From: Rutidosis leptorrhynchoides
Taxonomy: Eukaryota > Streptophyta > Magnoliopsida > Asterales > Asteraceae
Assembly (NCBI RefSeq): GCF_046630445.1
Contig: NC_092341.1
Span: 258,212,001-258,276,000, forward strand
Direction: 5' to 3'
DNA: 64,000 nt
Positions 62,715-64,000 of this stretch are shown here, piece after piece. The notes under the pieces are model-generated. The model saw only the letters and a list, made by a program, of their open reading frames with translations, did no database searches and was not told the DNA's origin. The translations under genes and the position numbers were made by a program. Position 1 is the stretch's first letter; each line of letters begins with the position of its first letter.

Positions 62715-63482
62715 TTGATGATATCTAAATAGAAACTGAAACGTTAACAGAGATGTTAGATATATTAATCAATCAACATAAAGCATTAAAGCATTTGCAT
62801 CAACGTGTCATAAATATGTTAAACAGGATGAAACGTGCGAGTGATAGTGTCACATGTGCGGCTGAGAGATCAACCGTGTGGTGACTCGTGCGTGTAATCA
62901 CACGTGTCAGCTATTGCAAACGAGTGATCAATAAATTCAAGACAAACAAGTGAGCTCAAAGGTCCACACAGTTGATCATCAACCGTGCACTGACTCGTGC
63001 GTGTCATGTCTCACGCGTGCGAGTGACGTCACTCGTGCATGTCTGATGAAACCCGTATTAAATGCCTTTTTCAAATCATCAAAATCACATAATTGTGCAT
63101 TTTATGGACCGATTTACATCACGATAGCATCATAAGGTTCCGTTAAACACAAAACAATTATAGATACACATCAAAACAACCTTTAATTTCACAAAATTCG
63201 AGTTATATACCCTTAGGGTTTCGACTCATTAAAACAACAAATTAAGGTATCTAAACTCGATGAAATCATACCTAATAGGTGGCGCCGGATTCGTCTAAAG
63301 ATGCTTAACGTTCATTGCAAAGGAATGCTTGATCGGTGATGATCGAATTTAGAGAGAGAAATAGAGTTGGGTGCACAAGTGTGAGCTGCTGAGCTCATCA
63401 CCCCCATTTATACTCTCGTGATCAACCGTGCGGTTGATCACACGATCCACCATCAAACGCGTGTCTCACTTAAATCACACGT
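62715..63482 (-). promoter_or_regulatory. Promoter and 5' UTR intron of the copia antisense gene
   Basis: TATAAAT on the minus strand at 63412-63406, then about 140 nt to a likely splice donor ATTAG|GTATGA (intron from 63271) and an acceptor CGTTTCAG| ending at 62736, 22 nt before the ATG. The intron and promoter are rich in CGTG words, including CACGTG at 62901-62906, and repeat the word GATCAACCGTG (62869, 63420). Confidence 0.5.
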
Positions 63483-64000
63483 TGATGTTATAGCGAGGGG
63501 GTACGTAATAATTATTATTTTACTACGAAATAATATTAAATACGATACAATTTTACACAAGTTATTTATTTATTTAAAGAATGGATATACCTAAACCTTG
63601 CTACAACACTTATAGGCAGTGTACTTAATCGTAGAGTAGTGTAGTTTTTAGTAAGTCCGGTTCGTTCCACAGGGAGCTAATTGAAAACGTACTATATTTT
63701 TATACAACTATATTTATATAAATATATATAATTATATATAGGTAGTATTATTATTATTATTATAAAAGGAGGTTTTACCGTTTAATGACCGGTTTGTCGA
63801 TTTTATATTTTTAGGTGTAAAGATAAATGACAATAATTAAAGTGCGTAAAATAAATAACGATAAATAAAATGCGATATATAAAATTGCGAGTAATAAAAT
63901 GACGGTAAATAAAAGTACGATGAAATATGAAATAAAAGTATTATGCTTATTTAAACTTTCGTAATCATGATGTTCAACGTGTTGATTTTAATTTATTATC
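63483..64000 (-). repeat. Athila-like LTR, 3' end part
   Basis: TGATGTTATAGCGAGGGGGT corresponds to the LTR end at 29442 (TGATGTTAAAGC), and the match continues with ATGGATATACCTAAACCTTG, CTTATAGGCAGTGTACTTAA and TTTAATGACCGGTTTGTCGA up to the window end. No primer site lies to the left, so this is a 3' LTR of a minus-strand element or a solo LTR, inserted in the promoter region of the copia antisense gene. Confidence 0.85.

Overview
This is plant nuclear repeat DNA made almost entirely of nested LTR retrotransposons. I found no host gene, rRNA or tRNA gene. It looks like a dicot, most likely a composite (Asteraceae): the AT-rich LTRs, the LTR termini TGTGACGACCCG...GGGTCGTCACA and the SIRE-type copia element with an antisense post-pol gene are the kinds I associate with that family. 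The assignment is by recognition, not by search.

Left part (1-31513): two Athila-type Ty3/gypsy elements of the same subfamily, one inside the other. Element 1 (2135-18620, + strand) is complete, with about 2.05-kb LTRs, a tRNA-Asp-type primer site, gag-pol, a small zinc-knuckle ORF, a spliced ORF in the env position, and a 5-bp target duplication TTGGC on both sides. It landed inside the env-position ORF of element 2 (minus strand; 31513 down to 18621, continuing at 2129-1). Removing element 1 and one TTGGC puts the two halves of that ORF back in one frame. Both gag-pols are broken by stops and frameshifts; element 2 keeps an intact gag frame.

Middle and right part (31514-64000): a piece of another Athila-like LTR (31514-32256) is followed by a SIRE-like Ty1/copia element. 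Its gag (33090-35186) is separated from its protease, integrase, RT and RNase H (55860-59651) by a 20.7-kb insertion. That insertion is a minus-strand large retrotransposon derivative with about 4.2-kb LTRs and a non-coding interior (35192-55854). Its right LTR is itself interrupted by a Tat-type Ty3/gypsy element (47464-55590) that lacks gag and has a degraded antisense gene between pol and the 3' LTR. The copia element also has a degraded antisense gene after pol (62714-60014), with a recognisable TATA box and a likely 5' UTR intron. An Athila-like LTR on the minus strand starts at 63483 and runs off the window.

The most striking unexplained signal is a pair of GC-rich 17-bp palindromes (CTCCGCGAGTCGCGGAG and variants) in the very AT-rich Athila elements. 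I find seven pairs: in every LTR, in both leaders and in both 3' regions. In all seven the two centres are exactly 32 bp apart. In the LTRs the pair sits a fixed 29 bp before the TATA box. In the 3' region a similar layout precedes the short first exon of the env-position ORF, suggesting an internal promoter built from the same module as the LTR promoter.
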